Notes under the pieces: model-generated
The model's database searches: none
Told to the model about the DNA's origin: nothing
Seen by the model: only the letters and a program-made list of their open reading frames with translations
Translations under genes and position numbers: made by a program
Shown: positions 46,116 to 55,970 of the stretch, one piece after another
Layout of the letters: every line of letters starts with the position of its first letter
Numbering within the stretch: the first letter of the stretch is position 1
Origin: Asanoa siamensis
GTDB taxonomy: Bacteria > Actinomycetota > Actinomycetes > Mycobacteriales > Micromonosporaceae
Reading direction: 5' to 3'
DNA: 64,000 nucleotides
NCBI RefSeq assembly: GCF_016862555.1
Contig: NZ_BONE01000007.1
Location: 108,046 to 172,045, forward strand

Positions 46116-46988
46116 GTGGCAGACGACGCGGTCGCGCTCGCGGCCCTGCGCGGCGGATGGCAGCACGTGCCGGACCGCCTCGACCCGGTGGCGCTCGGCG
46201 GCACCGCGGCCACCACCTGGGTGGCCCGCATCGCCGAGGCGTGTCACCTGGTCACCCGGGTGCCGCTCGGCAAGCGGATGCGGCTGGAGGCGGGCCTGAC
46301 CGCCGCCTGTCATCTCGCCGGTCGCGGCGTCGCGGCGGGAGAGCCCGTCCGCGCGCTGTCCGGTGCCTTCGTGTCCGAGCACGACGGAGCGGCGTACGCC
46401 CTGGTCCGTTGCCCGCCGGGCCGGCCGCTGGCCGCCGGTGACCCCATCGACCAGCAGTGGTGGGGCGACGCGCTGGCCCGGCTGCACGCCGGCATGGACG
46501 GCTTCGCGCACGCCGGGCTCGCCCCCTGGCACCGCGTCCGCCCCGAGGCGCCGCACCTCGACGTCGAGCCGTGGGTGCGCGCCGCGGTCTCGGCCGCCTA
46601 CGCCGCGCTGACCCGGCTGTGCGTCACCGACCGGCTCACCTACGGGGTGCTGCACGGCCGCCCGTGGGCCGCCGCGTTCCGCCTCGACCCGGCGACGGGC
46701 CGCACCGGCGTGGTGAGCTGGGGTCCCGCGGCACACGGGCCGCTGGTCGCGGACCTCGCCGCCGCGGTCACGCACGCCGGTGACCTCGGCACGGAGGAGC
46801 TCGTCGACGGGTACGCCGCGACGGGCACCGTGCACCGTGACGAGATCGACGCGGCGCTGCCGGTGCTGCTCCGCTTCCACTGGGCGACCCGGGCCGACGC
46901 CGCGGCCCGCCGCCTCGCCGCCGACCCCAGGGACGACGGGTCGCGGGCGACCCTGGCCGCCACCCGTCCGGCCCTAGACCCCTCGTAG
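46116..46988 (+). CDS. Aminoglycoside-phosphotransferase-fold protein without catalytic residues
   Basis: 290 aa. The alternation GVLHGRPWAAAFRLDPATGRTGVVSWGPAAHGPLVADLAAAV follows the APH/choline kinase C-lobe. There the canonical sequence is HGDxxxxN and then IDWxD/E. Here the catalytic Asp is Arg182 and the metal-binding Asp of IDW is Ser (VVSWG). It thus looks like a pseudokinase. GTG start. It is convergent with, and overlaps by 15 bp, the DUF1028 gene. No function is known. Confidence 0.65.
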   Translation: MADDAVALAALRGGWQHVPDRLDPVALGGTAATTWVARIAEACHLVTRVPLGKRMRLEAGLTAACHLAGRGVAAGEPVRALSGAFVSEHDGAAYALVRCPPGRPLAAGDPIDQQWWGDALARLHAGMDGFAHAGLAPWHRVRPEAPHLDVEPWVRAAVSAAYAALTRLCVTDRLTYGVLHGRPWAAAFRLDPATGRTGVVSWGPAAHGPLVADLAAAVTHAGDLGTEELVDGYAATGTVHRDEIDAALPVLLRFHWATRADAAARRLAADPRDDGSRATLAATRPALDPS

Positions 46989-47801
46989 GTGCGCGAGCAC
47001 CAGCGGGTCGATCTTCCCGGGCACGATCCGTTCCTCGAGGTTCTCGACCCCGGCCCAGCTCGCCAGCGCGTCGTCCAGGGTGGCGCCCTCGTGGCCCGCG
47101 GCGACCAGCCGGCCGCGCACCTCCGCCGCGAGCGGCCCGTCCAGCGGCATCAGGGTGGCCGGGTCGGGCTTGCCGAACAGCAGCTCGTGCATGTCGAGCA
47201 GCCGCGTCATCTCGGGCACCGGCTCGGCGTGGTCGTCGACCCGCAGGTCGACCACGACGTCGCTGGTGCCGCCGTAGCCCTCGCCGCGGGCGACCACGAG
47301 CAGCGCCGCGCTCTGCCGGCCCCGCTTGTCACCGCCCGCCTCGTCGCCGGCCCGCAGCGCGGCCAGCAGCCGCCGGGCCAGCGGTGCGGACGGGTCCGCG
47401 GCCAGCCACGCCTCCCGCATCCGGTCGACCACCTCGGGGCCGACCAGGATGTTGCCCTGGATCGCGAACCCGTCACCGGCGACGCCGCCCGCCCAGTCGT
47501 GGCAGTCGGCGCCGGTGAAGGTGGCGCCGTCACCGGTCGCGCCGACCACGCCGACCTGGCGCTGGGACCGCCCGACGTCGGCGGCCGTCAGGCCCGCGAC
47601 CACGCCGGCCGCGTCCACGCCGGTACGCAGCAGCGCCAGCCCCTGCGGCCGGTAGGCCAGGTTGGCGTAGGACTGCGTCGCCACGGCTCCGACCTGCGCC
47701 TCGGCGGCCGGTACGGCGGCGCCGACGGCGAGGAACTTGCTGGCGACGGCGATGCCGTGGGAGTGCCCGTCGGCCGACCGCGCCACGATCGAGAAGGTCA
47801 T
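46974..47801 (-). CDS. DUF1028 (Ntn-hydrolase-like) protein
   Basis: 275 aa. MTFSIVARSADGHSHGIAVASKFLAVGAAVP is the start of the DUF1028 family. The GAVATQSYANLAYRPQGLALL and FAIQGNILVGPEVVDRM segments are also characteristic. The fold is Ntn-like. The C-terminal ~60 residues (MHELLFGKPDPATLMPLDG) match a small extension seen in many members. No enzyme activity is proven for the family that I know of. ATG start 50 bp from the divergent RNase gene. Confidence 0.88.
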   Translation of the reverse strand: MTFSIVARSADGHSHGIAVASKFLAVGAAVPAAEAQVGAVATQSYANLAYRPQGLALLRTGVDAAGVVAGLTAADVGRSQRQVGVVGATGDGATFTGADCHDWAGGVAGDGFAIQGNILVGPEVVDRMREAWLAADPSAPLARRLLAALRAGDEAGGDKRGRQSAALLVVARGEGYGGTSDVVVDLRVDDHAEPVPEMTRLLDMHELLFGKPDPATLMPLDGPLAAEVRGRLVAAGHEGATLDDALASWAGVENLEERIVPGKIDPLVLAHLRGV

Positions 47802-47851
47802 GACCGGGCACGGTAACGAACCGGACGGTCGATGGGCCAGGATGTAGTTCG

Positions 47852-48361
47852 ATGACCTACCGCTACTTCTACGACTGTGAGTTCATCGAGGACGGCCTGA
47901 CGGTCGACCTCGTCTCGATCGGCGTGGTCGACGAGCACGGGCGCGAGTTCTACGCCGTGTCGACCGAGTTCGACGGCTCACGGGCCGTGCCCTGGGTACG
48001 CCGCAACGTGCTCGACAAGCTGCCGTCGCCGGCCGATCCGGCATGGCGGTCGCGCGAGCGCATCCGCGACGACCTCTACGAGTTCCTGGTGGAGCCGTTG
48101 CGCGGCGGCGGCCCGGGCGGCTCCCTCGAGCTGTGGGCCTGGTACGCCGCGTACGACCACGTGGTGCTGGCCCAGCTCTGGGGAGCGATGCCGGCGTTGC
48201 CGCGGGTGATTCCCCGGTTCACCAAGGAGCTCCGCCAGCTCTGGGACGATCTGGGCAAACCGCCGCTACCGCCGGCACCGGCCGACCAGCACGACGCGCT
48301 CGCCGACGCCCGGCACAACCTGGCCCGCTGGCAGGCCATGCGGGCACCGGCCCGACCCTGA
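47852..48361 (+). CDS. Rv2179c-type 3'-5' exoribonuclease
   Basis: 169 aa single DEDD-fold domain. YFYDCEFIEDGLTVDLVSIG holds the first Asp and Glu. VDELG-like region VVDEHGREFYAV, AWYAAYDHVVLAQLWG (second Asp) and HDALADARHNLARW (last His and Asp) follow. This matches the mycobacterial Rv2179c family, which has 3'-exoribonuclease activity on poly(A)-type RNA. It stands alone, 171 bp before the phosphofructokinase gene. Confidence 0.9.
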   Translation: MTYRYFYDCEFIEDGLTVDLVSIGVVDEHGREFYAVSTEFDGSRAVPWVRRNVLDKLPSPADPAWRSRERIRDDLYEFLVEPLRGGGPGGSLELWAWYAAYDHVVLAQLWGAMPALPRVIPRFTKELRQLWDDLGKPPLPPAPADQHDALADARHNLARWQAMRAPARP

Positions 48362-48532
48362 CAGTTCACTTCGCGGTGGGTGGGTCGCGCTGGTAGCCGT
48401 TTTGCCCGACGACTACAGTGCGCAGTTGGCGGCCCGCCCCGGGCCGGCAACGACGCCGATCACAGATCCTGGGGCTTTCTGGCCATATATGCCCTTTGGG
48501 GCGAGGATCGCGATCAGGAGGATGAGCAGATC

Positions 48533-49561
48533 ATGCGAATCGGCGTGCTTACCGGCGGCGGGGACTGTCCCGGTCTGAACGCGGTGATCCGGGCGGTCGT
48601 CCGCAAGGGCGTCTCCACCTACGGCCACGACTTCGTGGGCTTCCGGGACGGCTGGCGCGGTCCGCTGGAGGGCCTGACGATGCCCCTGGGCATCCCCGAG
48701 GTCCGCGGCATCCTCCCGCGCGGCGGCACCATCCTCGGCTCGTCCCGGACGAACCCGTTCAAGATCGAGAACGGCGTCGAGCAGATCAAGAACAACCTGG
48801 GCGCCATGGGCGTCGACGCGCTGGTCGCGATCGGCGGCGAGGACACCCTGGGCGTCGCCACCAAGCTGCACGGCCTCGGCGTGCAGGTGGTCGGCGTGCC
48901 GAAGACGATCGACAACGACCTGAACGCGACCGACTACACGTTCGGCTTCGACACCGCGGTCAACATCGCGATGGAGGCCATCGACCGCCTGCACACCACT
49001 GCGGAGAGTCACCACCGCACGCTGGTCGTCGAGGTCATGGGCCGCCACGCCGGCTGGATCGCCCTGCACGCCGGCCTCGCGGGCGGCGCCAACGTGATCC
49101 TGCTGCCGGAGCGCAACTTCGACATCGAGCAGGTCGCGGGCTACGTCGAGAAGCGCTTCCAGCACCAGTACGCGCCGATCGTGGTCGTCGCCGAGGGCGC
49201 CCAGCCGCTCGACGGCCAGATGGTCCTGCACAACCAGGAGCTCGACGCGTTCGGCCACGTCCGTCTGGGTGGCATCGGCCAGTGGCTGGCCGAGCAGCTC
49301 GAGGCGAAGACCGGCAAGGAGGCCCGCACGGTCGTCCTCGGCCACATCCAGCGCGGTGGCACGCCGACCGCGTTCGACCGGGTCCTCGCGACCCGGCTGG
49401 GCCTGCACGCGATCGACGCGGTCAACGACGGCGACTGGGGCAAGATGGTCGCGCTCCAGGGCACCGACGTGGTCCGGGTGCCGCTGGTCGAGGCGACCAA
49501 GGAGCTCAAGACCGTGCCGCTGGAGCGCTACACCGAGGCCGAGGTGTTCTTCGGCAGCTGA
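48533..49561 (+). CDS. pfkA: 6-phosphofructokinase, PPi-type by key residues
   Basis: 342 aa. LTGGGDCPGLNAVIR is the phosphate-donor loop. GGEDTLG puts Asp at position 104 and VPKTIDNDL puts Lys at 124. In the PFK family, Gly104/Gly124 mark ATP use and Asp104/Lys124 mark pyrophosphate use. I therefore predict PPi as donor, as in the known actinomycete PPi-PFK. MGRHAGWIALHAGLA and HIQRGGTPTAFDRVLATRLG are fructose-6-phosphate segments. AGGAGG lies ~10 nt before the ATG. ProC follows at 30 bp, so the two may be co-transcribed. Confidence 0.93.
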   Translation: MRIGVLTGGGDCPGLNAVIRAVVRKGVSTYGHDFVGFRDGWRGPLEGLTMPLGIPEVRGILPRGGTILGSSRTNPFKIENGVEQIKNNLGAMGVDALVAIGGEDTLGVATKLHGLGVQVVGVPKTIDNDLNATDYTFGFDTAVNIAMEAIDRLHTTAESHHRTLVVEVMGRHAGWIALHAGLAGGANVILLPERNFDIEQVAGYVEKRFQHQYAPIVVVAEGAQPLDGQMVLHNQELDAFGHVRLGGIGQWLAEQLEAKTGKEARTVVLGHIQRGGTPTAFDRVLATRLGLHAIDAVNDGDWGKMVALQGTDVVRVPLVEATKELKTVPLERYTEAEVFFGS

Positions 49562-49591
49562 GCCGACATCGTCACGAGGGGGCGGGCAGCC

Positions 49592-50404
49592 ATGACGGAC
49601 AAGACGGTCGCCGTGATCGGCGCGGGCAAGATCGGTGAGCTGATGCTCTCCGGGTTGTTGCGTGCCGGTTGGCCCGTCGGCCGGCTGCTCGCCACCTCGC
49701 GGCGCGCGGAACGGGCCGCCGAGCTGCGCGAGCGGTACGGCGTCCGCGTCGTCGACAACCTCACCGCGGTCGCCGAGGCCGACGTGCTGGCGATCTCGGT
49801 GAAACCGCAGGACGCCTCCGCCCTGCTGGCCGACATCGGCCCGAAGGTGCCCGGCGACAAGCTGGTCATCTCGCTCTGCGCGGGCCTGCCGACCAGCTTC
49901 TTCGCCAAGCGGCTCCAGGACGGCGTGCCGATCGTGCGGGTGATGACCAATACGCCGGCGCTGGTCGACGAGGCGATGACCGCGATCTCCGCCGGCCCGC
50001 ACGTGAACGGCGCGCATCTGGCCCTCGCCGAGGAGATGTTCAAGCCGCTCGGCCGGACCATCCGGGTGCCGGAGTCGCAGCAGGACGCGGTGACCGCGCT
50101 GTCGGGTTCCGGCCCGGCCTACTTCTACCTGCTGGTCGAGGCGATGGTCGACGCCGGCATACTGCTCGGCCTGCCGCGGCAGGTGGCGCACGACCTGATC
50201 GTGCAGACCGCGATCGGCTCCGCGGTGATGCTCCGCGACTCCGGCGAACACCCGGTCAAGCTCCGCGAGGCGGTCACGTCGCCGGCCGGCACCACCATCT
50301 CGGCGATCCGCGAGCTGGAGAACCACGGCGTCCGCGCGGCCCTGCTCGCGGCCCTCGAGGCGGCCCGTGACCGGGCGCGTGAACTCGCTGAACAGAACTC
50401 CTGA
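49592..50404 (+). CDS. proC: Pyrroline-5-carboxylate reductase
   Basis: 270 aa. The N-terminal Rossmann motif is VAVIGAGKIGELMLSGLL. VKPQDASALLADI, VRVMTNTPALVDEAM and the C-terminal signature ALSGSGPAYFYLLVEAMVDAGILLGLPR with TSPAGTTISAIRELE are ProC features. It makes proline from pyrroline-5-carboxylate with NAD(P)H in the cytoplasm. GAGGGGG precedes the ATG. It follows pfkA closely in the same direction. Confidence 0.94.
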   Translation: MTDKTVAVIGAGKIGELMLSGLLRAGWPVGRLLATSRRAERAAELRERYGVRVVDNLTAVAEADVLAISVKPQDASALLADIGPKVPGDKLVISLCAGLPTSFFAKRLQDGVPIVRVMTNTPALVDEAMTAISAGPHVNGAHLALAEEMFKPLGRTIRVPESQQDAVTALSGSGPAYFYLLVEAMVDAGILLGLPRQVAHDLIVQTAIGSAVMLRDSGEHPVKLREAVTSPAGTTISAIRELENHGVRAALLAALEAARDRARELAEQNS

Positions 50405-50512
50405 GCACACGTTCGTGGTGATTCATTCACGCCACTGAGCCTTCCGTACCTCCGCTGCCGGGCCTTACCGTCATTACAGATGGTGAATCCCCGGTTGCAG
50501 GGAGGTACGGCC

Positions 50513-50896
50513 ATGCGACGTCTCGCCACTGTTGTCGCCGCCACCGCGGCGGCTCTCTGGATCGCCGCACCGGCCTCCGCCTTCGCGCACGCCGGCGTCG
50601 TCGACCCCTACGCGCACGCTGCGCTCGACGTGCTGACGCTCGGCGTCGTGACGGCTCCGCTGTGGACCGCGTACCTCTGGTCCGGCCGCCGGCCCGCCCT
50701 CGTGGCGCTGGTCGCGATCGTCCAGCTACCGGTGGCGGTGCTCGGGTTCACGCAGGTCCTGGACCCGGTCTGGCACGCCGTCGCGCTGGCCGGCGCGCTC
50801 ACCCTGACGTTGTTCTCGCTCGTAACCGTGCGGCGGCTCGCCACCGCCCACGCGGGCCCGACCGTAGCGGAACCCGCCGCCGCGCCGGTCGACTAG
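50513..50896 (+). CDS. Small membrane protein with signal-like N-terminus
   Basis: 127 aa. A basic MRRLATVV start and a hydrophobic stretch ending PASAFAHAG look like a signal peptide or first helix. Three more helices follow (ALDVLTLGVVTAPLWTAYLW, LVALVAIVQLPVAVLGFTQ, WHAVALAGALTLTLFSLV). The family is not recognised. GGAGGT lies 6 nt before the ATG. The stop overlaps the convergent hypothetical gene. The 108-bp gap to proC holds no visible site. Confidence 0.8.
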   Translation: MRRLATVVAATAAALWIAAPASAFAHAGVVDPYAHAALDVLTLGVVTAPLWTAYLWSGRRPALVALVAIVQLPVAVLGFTQVLDPVWHAVALAGALTLTLFSLVTVRRLATAHAGPTVAEPAAAPVD

Positions 50897-51291
50897 CCCG
50901 GGCCCGGGACCGGTGCCCCATCCGGGGAACGCCGGGGCCATGACCGGGGATTCGCGGTCCCTGGTGCCGACACATGGCTCCGGTCGGGAGAGGGCACCGG
51001 CCCCAGGGTGGCCAACTGGTCGCGCACCGCGTCGACGGAGGGGCAGCCCCGGCGCGGTGCGCCCCACCCGTGCGTGCCGGCGTACGCCGTGAACCGGCAG
51101 TGCGCCTCGTCCACGTACCCCCAGGCCATGAAGACCTCGACCCCGGCGTAGCGGTAGACGCCGACGGACTCGGTCCGTGTCCCGGCCGCGCGGCGGTAGA
51201 ACGTCGCGCACAGGCCGGGCAGGACGGTGCCGTCGAGGTCGACGTCGGTCGCCTCCCGGTGCACGGCGAAGCGGGTGAGGTCGGGCAGCAC
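50893..51291 (-). CDS. Hypothetical protein downstream of sortase
   Basis: 132 aa from a GTG that lacks a visible ribosome binding site. The first ~105 residues have protein-like composition and strong G/C third-position bias (CATFYRRAAGTRTESVGVY, VEVFMAWGYVDEAHCRFTAYA). The last ~25 residues are Pro/Arg rich and look like read-through, so the end is uncertain. Because it starts 24 nt past the sortase stop, it may be translationally coupled to that gene. No family is recognised. Confidence 0.55.
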   Translation of the reverse strand: MLPDLTRFAVHREATDVDLDGTVLPGLCATFYRRAAGTRTESVGVYRYAGVEVFMAWGYVDEAHCRFTAYAGTHGWGAPRRGCPSVDAVRDQLATLGPVPSPDRSHVSAPGTANPRSWPRRSPDGAPVPGPG

Positions 51292-51315
51292 GAGATGGTC
51301 AACGAGCGGCGTGCG

Positions 51316-52059
51316 TCATTGCCACGCGGTGGGCCCGTCGCCCTTGGACTCCGGCAGCGACGGCACGCGCGCGTCCACCGCGTAGACCACCACGTTGTCG
51401 CGGTAGGACCGCTTGCCCCGGTCGAACTCGCCGCCACAGGTGATCAGCCGCAACTCGGCGCCGGGTGTCGCGCCGTAGACGCTCGAGGTGGGGAAACTGT
51501 CCTTGGGGTAGCGGTCGGTGTGCACCACCCGGAACGGCACCCACAGGTCGCCGCGCCGCACCTCGACGGTGTCGCCCGGGCGCAGGTCGCGCAGGCGGTA
51601 GAAGACGGCCGGGCCGCGGTGCGAGTCGACGTGACCGGCGATCACCGCCGGGCCCCGCTCGCCGGGCCGCGTGCCGCGCTCGTACCAGCCGGCCTTGCCG
51701 TAGTCGGCCGGTGCCTCCAACTCGCCCGTGCCGTCGAGGTCGAGGCCGACCAGCGTGGACCGGATGCCGACCCGCGGGATGCGCACCTCGGACGGTGGCG
51801 GCAGGGCGGCGAGCGGGTCGACCGCCGCGGCCACCTCGACGGGCCGCAGGCAGTCGGCGCAGTGCCGGGCGAGCCAGCGCGCCTCGGACGCCGGGGCGCC
51901 GGTGCCACCCGCCGCCAGACCGAGCGTCGTGCCGGCGGCCGCGCACAGGGTCAGCGCGGTCAGGGTCAGGCCCCACGCGGTGCCCCGGCGGGCCGGCGCC
52001 GCCCAGCGCCAGCGGTGCCTGACCACCGCCGGAGCTGACCGGTCGCCGACCTCGCCCAT
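51316..52059 (-). CDS. Class F sortase
   Basis: 247 aa. One membrane helix lies at ~27-50. The catalytic set is His in IAGHVDSHRG, Cys in LRLITCGGEF, and Arg in KRSYRDNVVVYA. Length and motifs are those of class F sortases of actinomycetes, which join secreted proteins to cell envelope components. The gene starts 5 bp after the DUF4397 gene, whose product has a Gly-rich tail, hydrophobic helix and basic end and may be its substrate. Confidence 0.92.
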   Translation of the reverse strand: MGEVGDRSAPAVVRHRWRWAAPARRGTAWGLTLTALTLCAAAGTTLGLAAGGTGAPASEARWLARHCADCLRPVEVAAAVDPLAALPPPSEVRIPRVGIRSTLVGLDLDGTGELEAPADYGKAGWYERGTRPGERGPAVIAGHVDSHRGPAVFYRLRDLRPGDTVEVRRGDLWVPFRVVHTDRYPKDSFPTSSVYGATPGAELRLITCGGEFDRGKRSYRDNVVVYAVDARVPSLPESKGDGPTAWQ

Positions 52060-52064
52060 GCCGC

Positions 52065-52937
52065 CTACCAGGTGCGCCGGGCCCGGCGGCGCAGGCCGAG
52101 CGCGCCGGCGCCGACGAGGCCGGCCAGCGCGACGAGCCCGAGCCCGGCGACCAGGGCCACGGCGCCGCCGCCGCTGGTGCCGCCGGCACCGGTCTCGACG
52201 CCGCCGAGCGGCGTGATCTCGCCGGCCTTGGCGTCGACCTTGAGGTCGGTGGTCAGCCCGTCCTTGCCGTCGAGCACGAGCAGCGAGTAGGTCGTGCCGC
52301 CGGACAGGTCGCAGCGCGCCTTGGTCGCGGCGGCGCCGCCCTCGGGCGTGAGGTCCAGGGTCCAGTTGCCGGGCTTGACGCCGCGGTAGTCGCTGGTGGT
52401 GGCGAACTTGAGACCGTCGCCGACCTCCTGGCCGCCCGTCGTCTTGATGTCCAGGACCGGCGACTTCACGGACGCCTGGAGCACGCGGATCTTCGCCTGG
52501 TCGGCCGGCGGCGCGGAGATGTCGTCGGTGATCACCGCGAGCCCGAGCTCGGCGAACCGGCCGGTGCCCGCGACGGTGTGCGCGCTGCCCTCGGTCACCG
52601 TGACGTCCTCGGTCAGCACCGGTGGCGACTTGGGGTCGGCGGCGACCTTGCGCATCGAGACCGCGTAGGTGCCGGGCGGCACCGCGAGGTAGTCGGACAT
52701 GACGCCGTAGGGCACGGCGTCGAACTTGAGGCCCTTCATCTTGCCGCTGGCGTCGTCGACATAGACGTCGACCGGAGGGGTGTCGGGGGAGAGGTGGGCC
52801 AGGCGCACGTAGCCGACGCCGGCCTCGGCGGAAGCGGGGCTGGCGATCGCGGCCGTCAGGCCGGCGCCGATGAGGACGGCGCCGGCGGCGGCGGCCAACC
52901 GGCGGAGCGCGTGGGGGGCGGGACGCGCACAGATCAT
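52065..52937 (-). CDS. DUF4397 surface protein, probable sortase substrate
   Basis: 290 aa. The N-terminal signal peptide ends ASPASAEAG. The DUF4397 core begins GVGYVRLAHLSPDTPPVDVYVDD and contains YLAVPPGTYAVSM and IRVLQASVKSP segments. The C-terminus has VETGAGGTSGGG, a hydrophobic helix and RRRARRTW. This is a sorting-signal layout without a canonical LPxTG; VETG is the nearest motif. GGAGGAG precedes the ATG at 52937. It is first in a two- or three-gene operon with the sortase. A weak TTGTCA-N17-GGACTT promoter may lie near 53033 on the minus strand. Confidence 0.87.
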   Translation of the reverse strand: MICARPAPHALRRLAAAAGAVLIGAGLTAAIASPASAEAGVGYVRLAHLSPDTPPVDVYVDDASGKMKGLKFDAVPYGVMSDYLAVPPGTYAVSMRKVAADPKSPPVLTEDVTVTEGSAHTVAGTGRFAELGLAVITDDISAPPADQAKIRVLQASVKSPVLDIKTTGGQEVGDGLKFATTSDYRGVKPGNWTLDLTPEGGAAATKARCDLSGGTTYSLLVLDGKDGLTTDLKVDAKAGEITPLGGVETGAGGTSGGGAVALVAGLGLVALAGLVGAGALGLRRRARRTW

Positions 52938-53157
52938 GAAATCTCCTCCTGCGGACGAGGATCGCAGCACGCGAAACAGAGTCCCGTCAGTCGGACCGGA
53001 CCGCAAGTCCTGAAAGGTGGAAAATTCTGACAATGCACGGATCATGTCCGGACGGACAACCGCTGCGTCCCCCGTCGGCACGACGGCCCGCCCCGAACGG
53101 CGTCCCCCGAGCGGATCTCGTGACTCGATCTCATGACCGGGACCGCTCCCACGCTCG

Positions 53158-53643
53158 TCAGGGGAGGTGGCGCTCGATCTCCGCGACGAGTTCCGGTGCC
53201 TCCGGCGCGACCTGCGGGCCGAATCGCGCCGCAACCGTGCCGTCGGGCGCGACGAGGAACTTCTCGAAGTTCCAGCGGACGTCGCCGGTGTGGCCGTCGG
53301 CGTCGGGGGTGTCCACGAGGGACGCGTAGAACGGGTGCCGGTCGGCCCCGTTGACGTCGACCTTCTCCGTGAGCGGGAAGGTGACGCCGTAGTTGACCGA
53401 GCAGAACTCGGCGATCTCCTCGGCGCTGCCGGGCTCCTGGCCGTGGAACTGGTTGCACGGCACGCCGAGCACGACCAGCCCGCGGTCGGCGTAGGTGTCG
53501 TAGAGCTTCTGGAGCCCCGCGTACTGCGGGGTCAGGCCGCATTTCGAGGCGACGTTGACCACCAGCACGGGCTGGCCGGCGTACTGCTTCAGGTCGGCGG
53601 GTCCGCCGGAGAGGGCACCGATCTCGGTGTCGAGCACTGTCAT
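53158..53643 (-). CDS. Glutathione peroxidase-family thiol peroxidase
   Basis: 161 aa. VNVASKCGLTPQYAGLQKLYDTY holds the peroxidatic Cys (in place of Sec). VLGVPCNQFHGQEPGSAEEI gives the Gln and a second Cys, and VRWNFEKFLV the Trp-Asn pair. The active-site tetrad is thus complete. Actinomycetes lack glutathione, so a thioredoxin or mycothiol system is the likely reductant. It stands alone. A 220-bp gap to the DUF4397 gene holds a short palindrome (TGTCCG-GA-CGGACA at 53045-53058). Confidence 0.9.
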   Translation of the reverse strand: MTVLDTEIGALSGGPADLKQYAGQPVLVVNVASKCGLTPQYAGLQKLYDTYADRGLVVLGVPCNQFHGQEPGSAEEIAEFCSVNYGVTFPLTEKVDVNGADRHPFYASLVDTPDADGHTGDVRWNFEKFLVAPDGTVAARFGPQVAPEAPELVAEIERHLP

Positions 53644-53698
53644 GGCGGTGACGTTACTGGATCACCGTGATCCTTTGAGAAATCGATGTATGCACATC

Positions 53699-53755
53699 TT
53701 GACGAGGTGTTGGCCGGTGGGTAGCGTCTCATCAACATCTATTTGGAAAGTTTCC
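53699..53755 (+). promoter_or_regulatory. Chitinase promoter with GGAAAGTTTCC site
   Basis: TTGACG (53699-53704), 17 bp, TAGCGT (53722-53727) form a plausible sigma-70 promoter. GGAAAGTTTCC (53745-53755) is an odd 11-bp palindrome just downstream, a good repressor position. The chitinase ATG is 20 bp further, behind AAGGAG. Confidence 0.65.
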
Positions 53756-53775
53756 TAATAATAAGGAGACGCCCT

Positions 53776-55401
<1,626 letters not shown>

Positions 55402-55430
55402 CCCCTCGGGTCGGTGCAGGTCCCACACGG

Positions 55431-55471
55431 GAGCGGAGGGTCGGTCGACGGCCCTCCGCTCTCTTTTGTTT
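55431..55471 (+). terminator. Intrinsic terminator of the chitinase gene
   Basis: A 10-bp perfect GC-rich stem (55431-55440 and 55452-55461) closes an 11-nt loop and is followed by TCTTTTGTTT. It lies 30 bp past the stop. Confidence 0.9.
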
Positions 55472-55556
55472 GCGGGAGGATGTCCGGAGCGGGAAGGCGC
55501 CGCCGACGTCCCGGGTGAGAGGCGCCGAGCGGGCGCCGCGCACCGAGGAGACGACG

Positions 55557-55970
55557 ATGAAATACATGATCATGCTGACCGGCTCGCAGCGCGACTTCGA
55601 CATGCTGACCGGCTCCGGCGAGCACGCCTGGACCCCGGCGGACCTGGCGGCACTGCACGAGTTCATGACCAAGTGGAACAACGAGCTCGTCGAGTCCGGC
55701 GAGTTCGTCGACGGGCAGGGCCTGGCCGCGCCGGTCCACACGCGCCGCGTCTCGCTGCGCGACGGAGTGCCGGTGGTCACCGACGGGCCCTACGCGGAGA
55801 CGCAGGAGGTCCTGGCCGGCTACACGATCGTCGAGTGCGACAGCTTCGACCGGGCCACGGAGATCGCCGCGAAGCTGGCCGACACCCCGCACCCGGCGGG
55901 CGCGCAGCTCGCCAACGAGTGGTACGTCGACGTGCGGCCGATCGCCGGGGCACCCGAGTTCGGCGAGTGA
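55557..55970 (+). CDS. YciI/DGPF-family protein
   Basis: 137 aa. The DGPF-type signature VTDGPYAETQEVLAGYTIVEC and the MKYMIMLTGS start place it in the YciI-like superfamily. Such DGPF proteins are always close to ECF42 sigma factors; here the sigma gene start overlaps its stop (GTGA). It has no known enzyme activity. A possible ECF42 site (TGTCCG-N17-CGACGTC, 55481-55510) lies upstream and resembles the reported TGTCGA/CGTC-type motif. Confidence 0.9.
   Translation: MKYMIMLTGSQRDFDMLTGSGEHAWTPADLAALHEFMTKWNNELVESGEFVDGQGLAAPVHTRRVSLRDGVPVVTDGPYAETQEVLAGYTIVECDSFDRATEIAAKLADTPHPAGAQLANEWYVDVRPIAGAPEFGE

Noticed and set aside
53644..53775. DasR operator before the chitinase
   Set aside because: No sequence close to the TGGTCTAGACCA-type site is present; the only palindrome is GGAAAGTTTCC.
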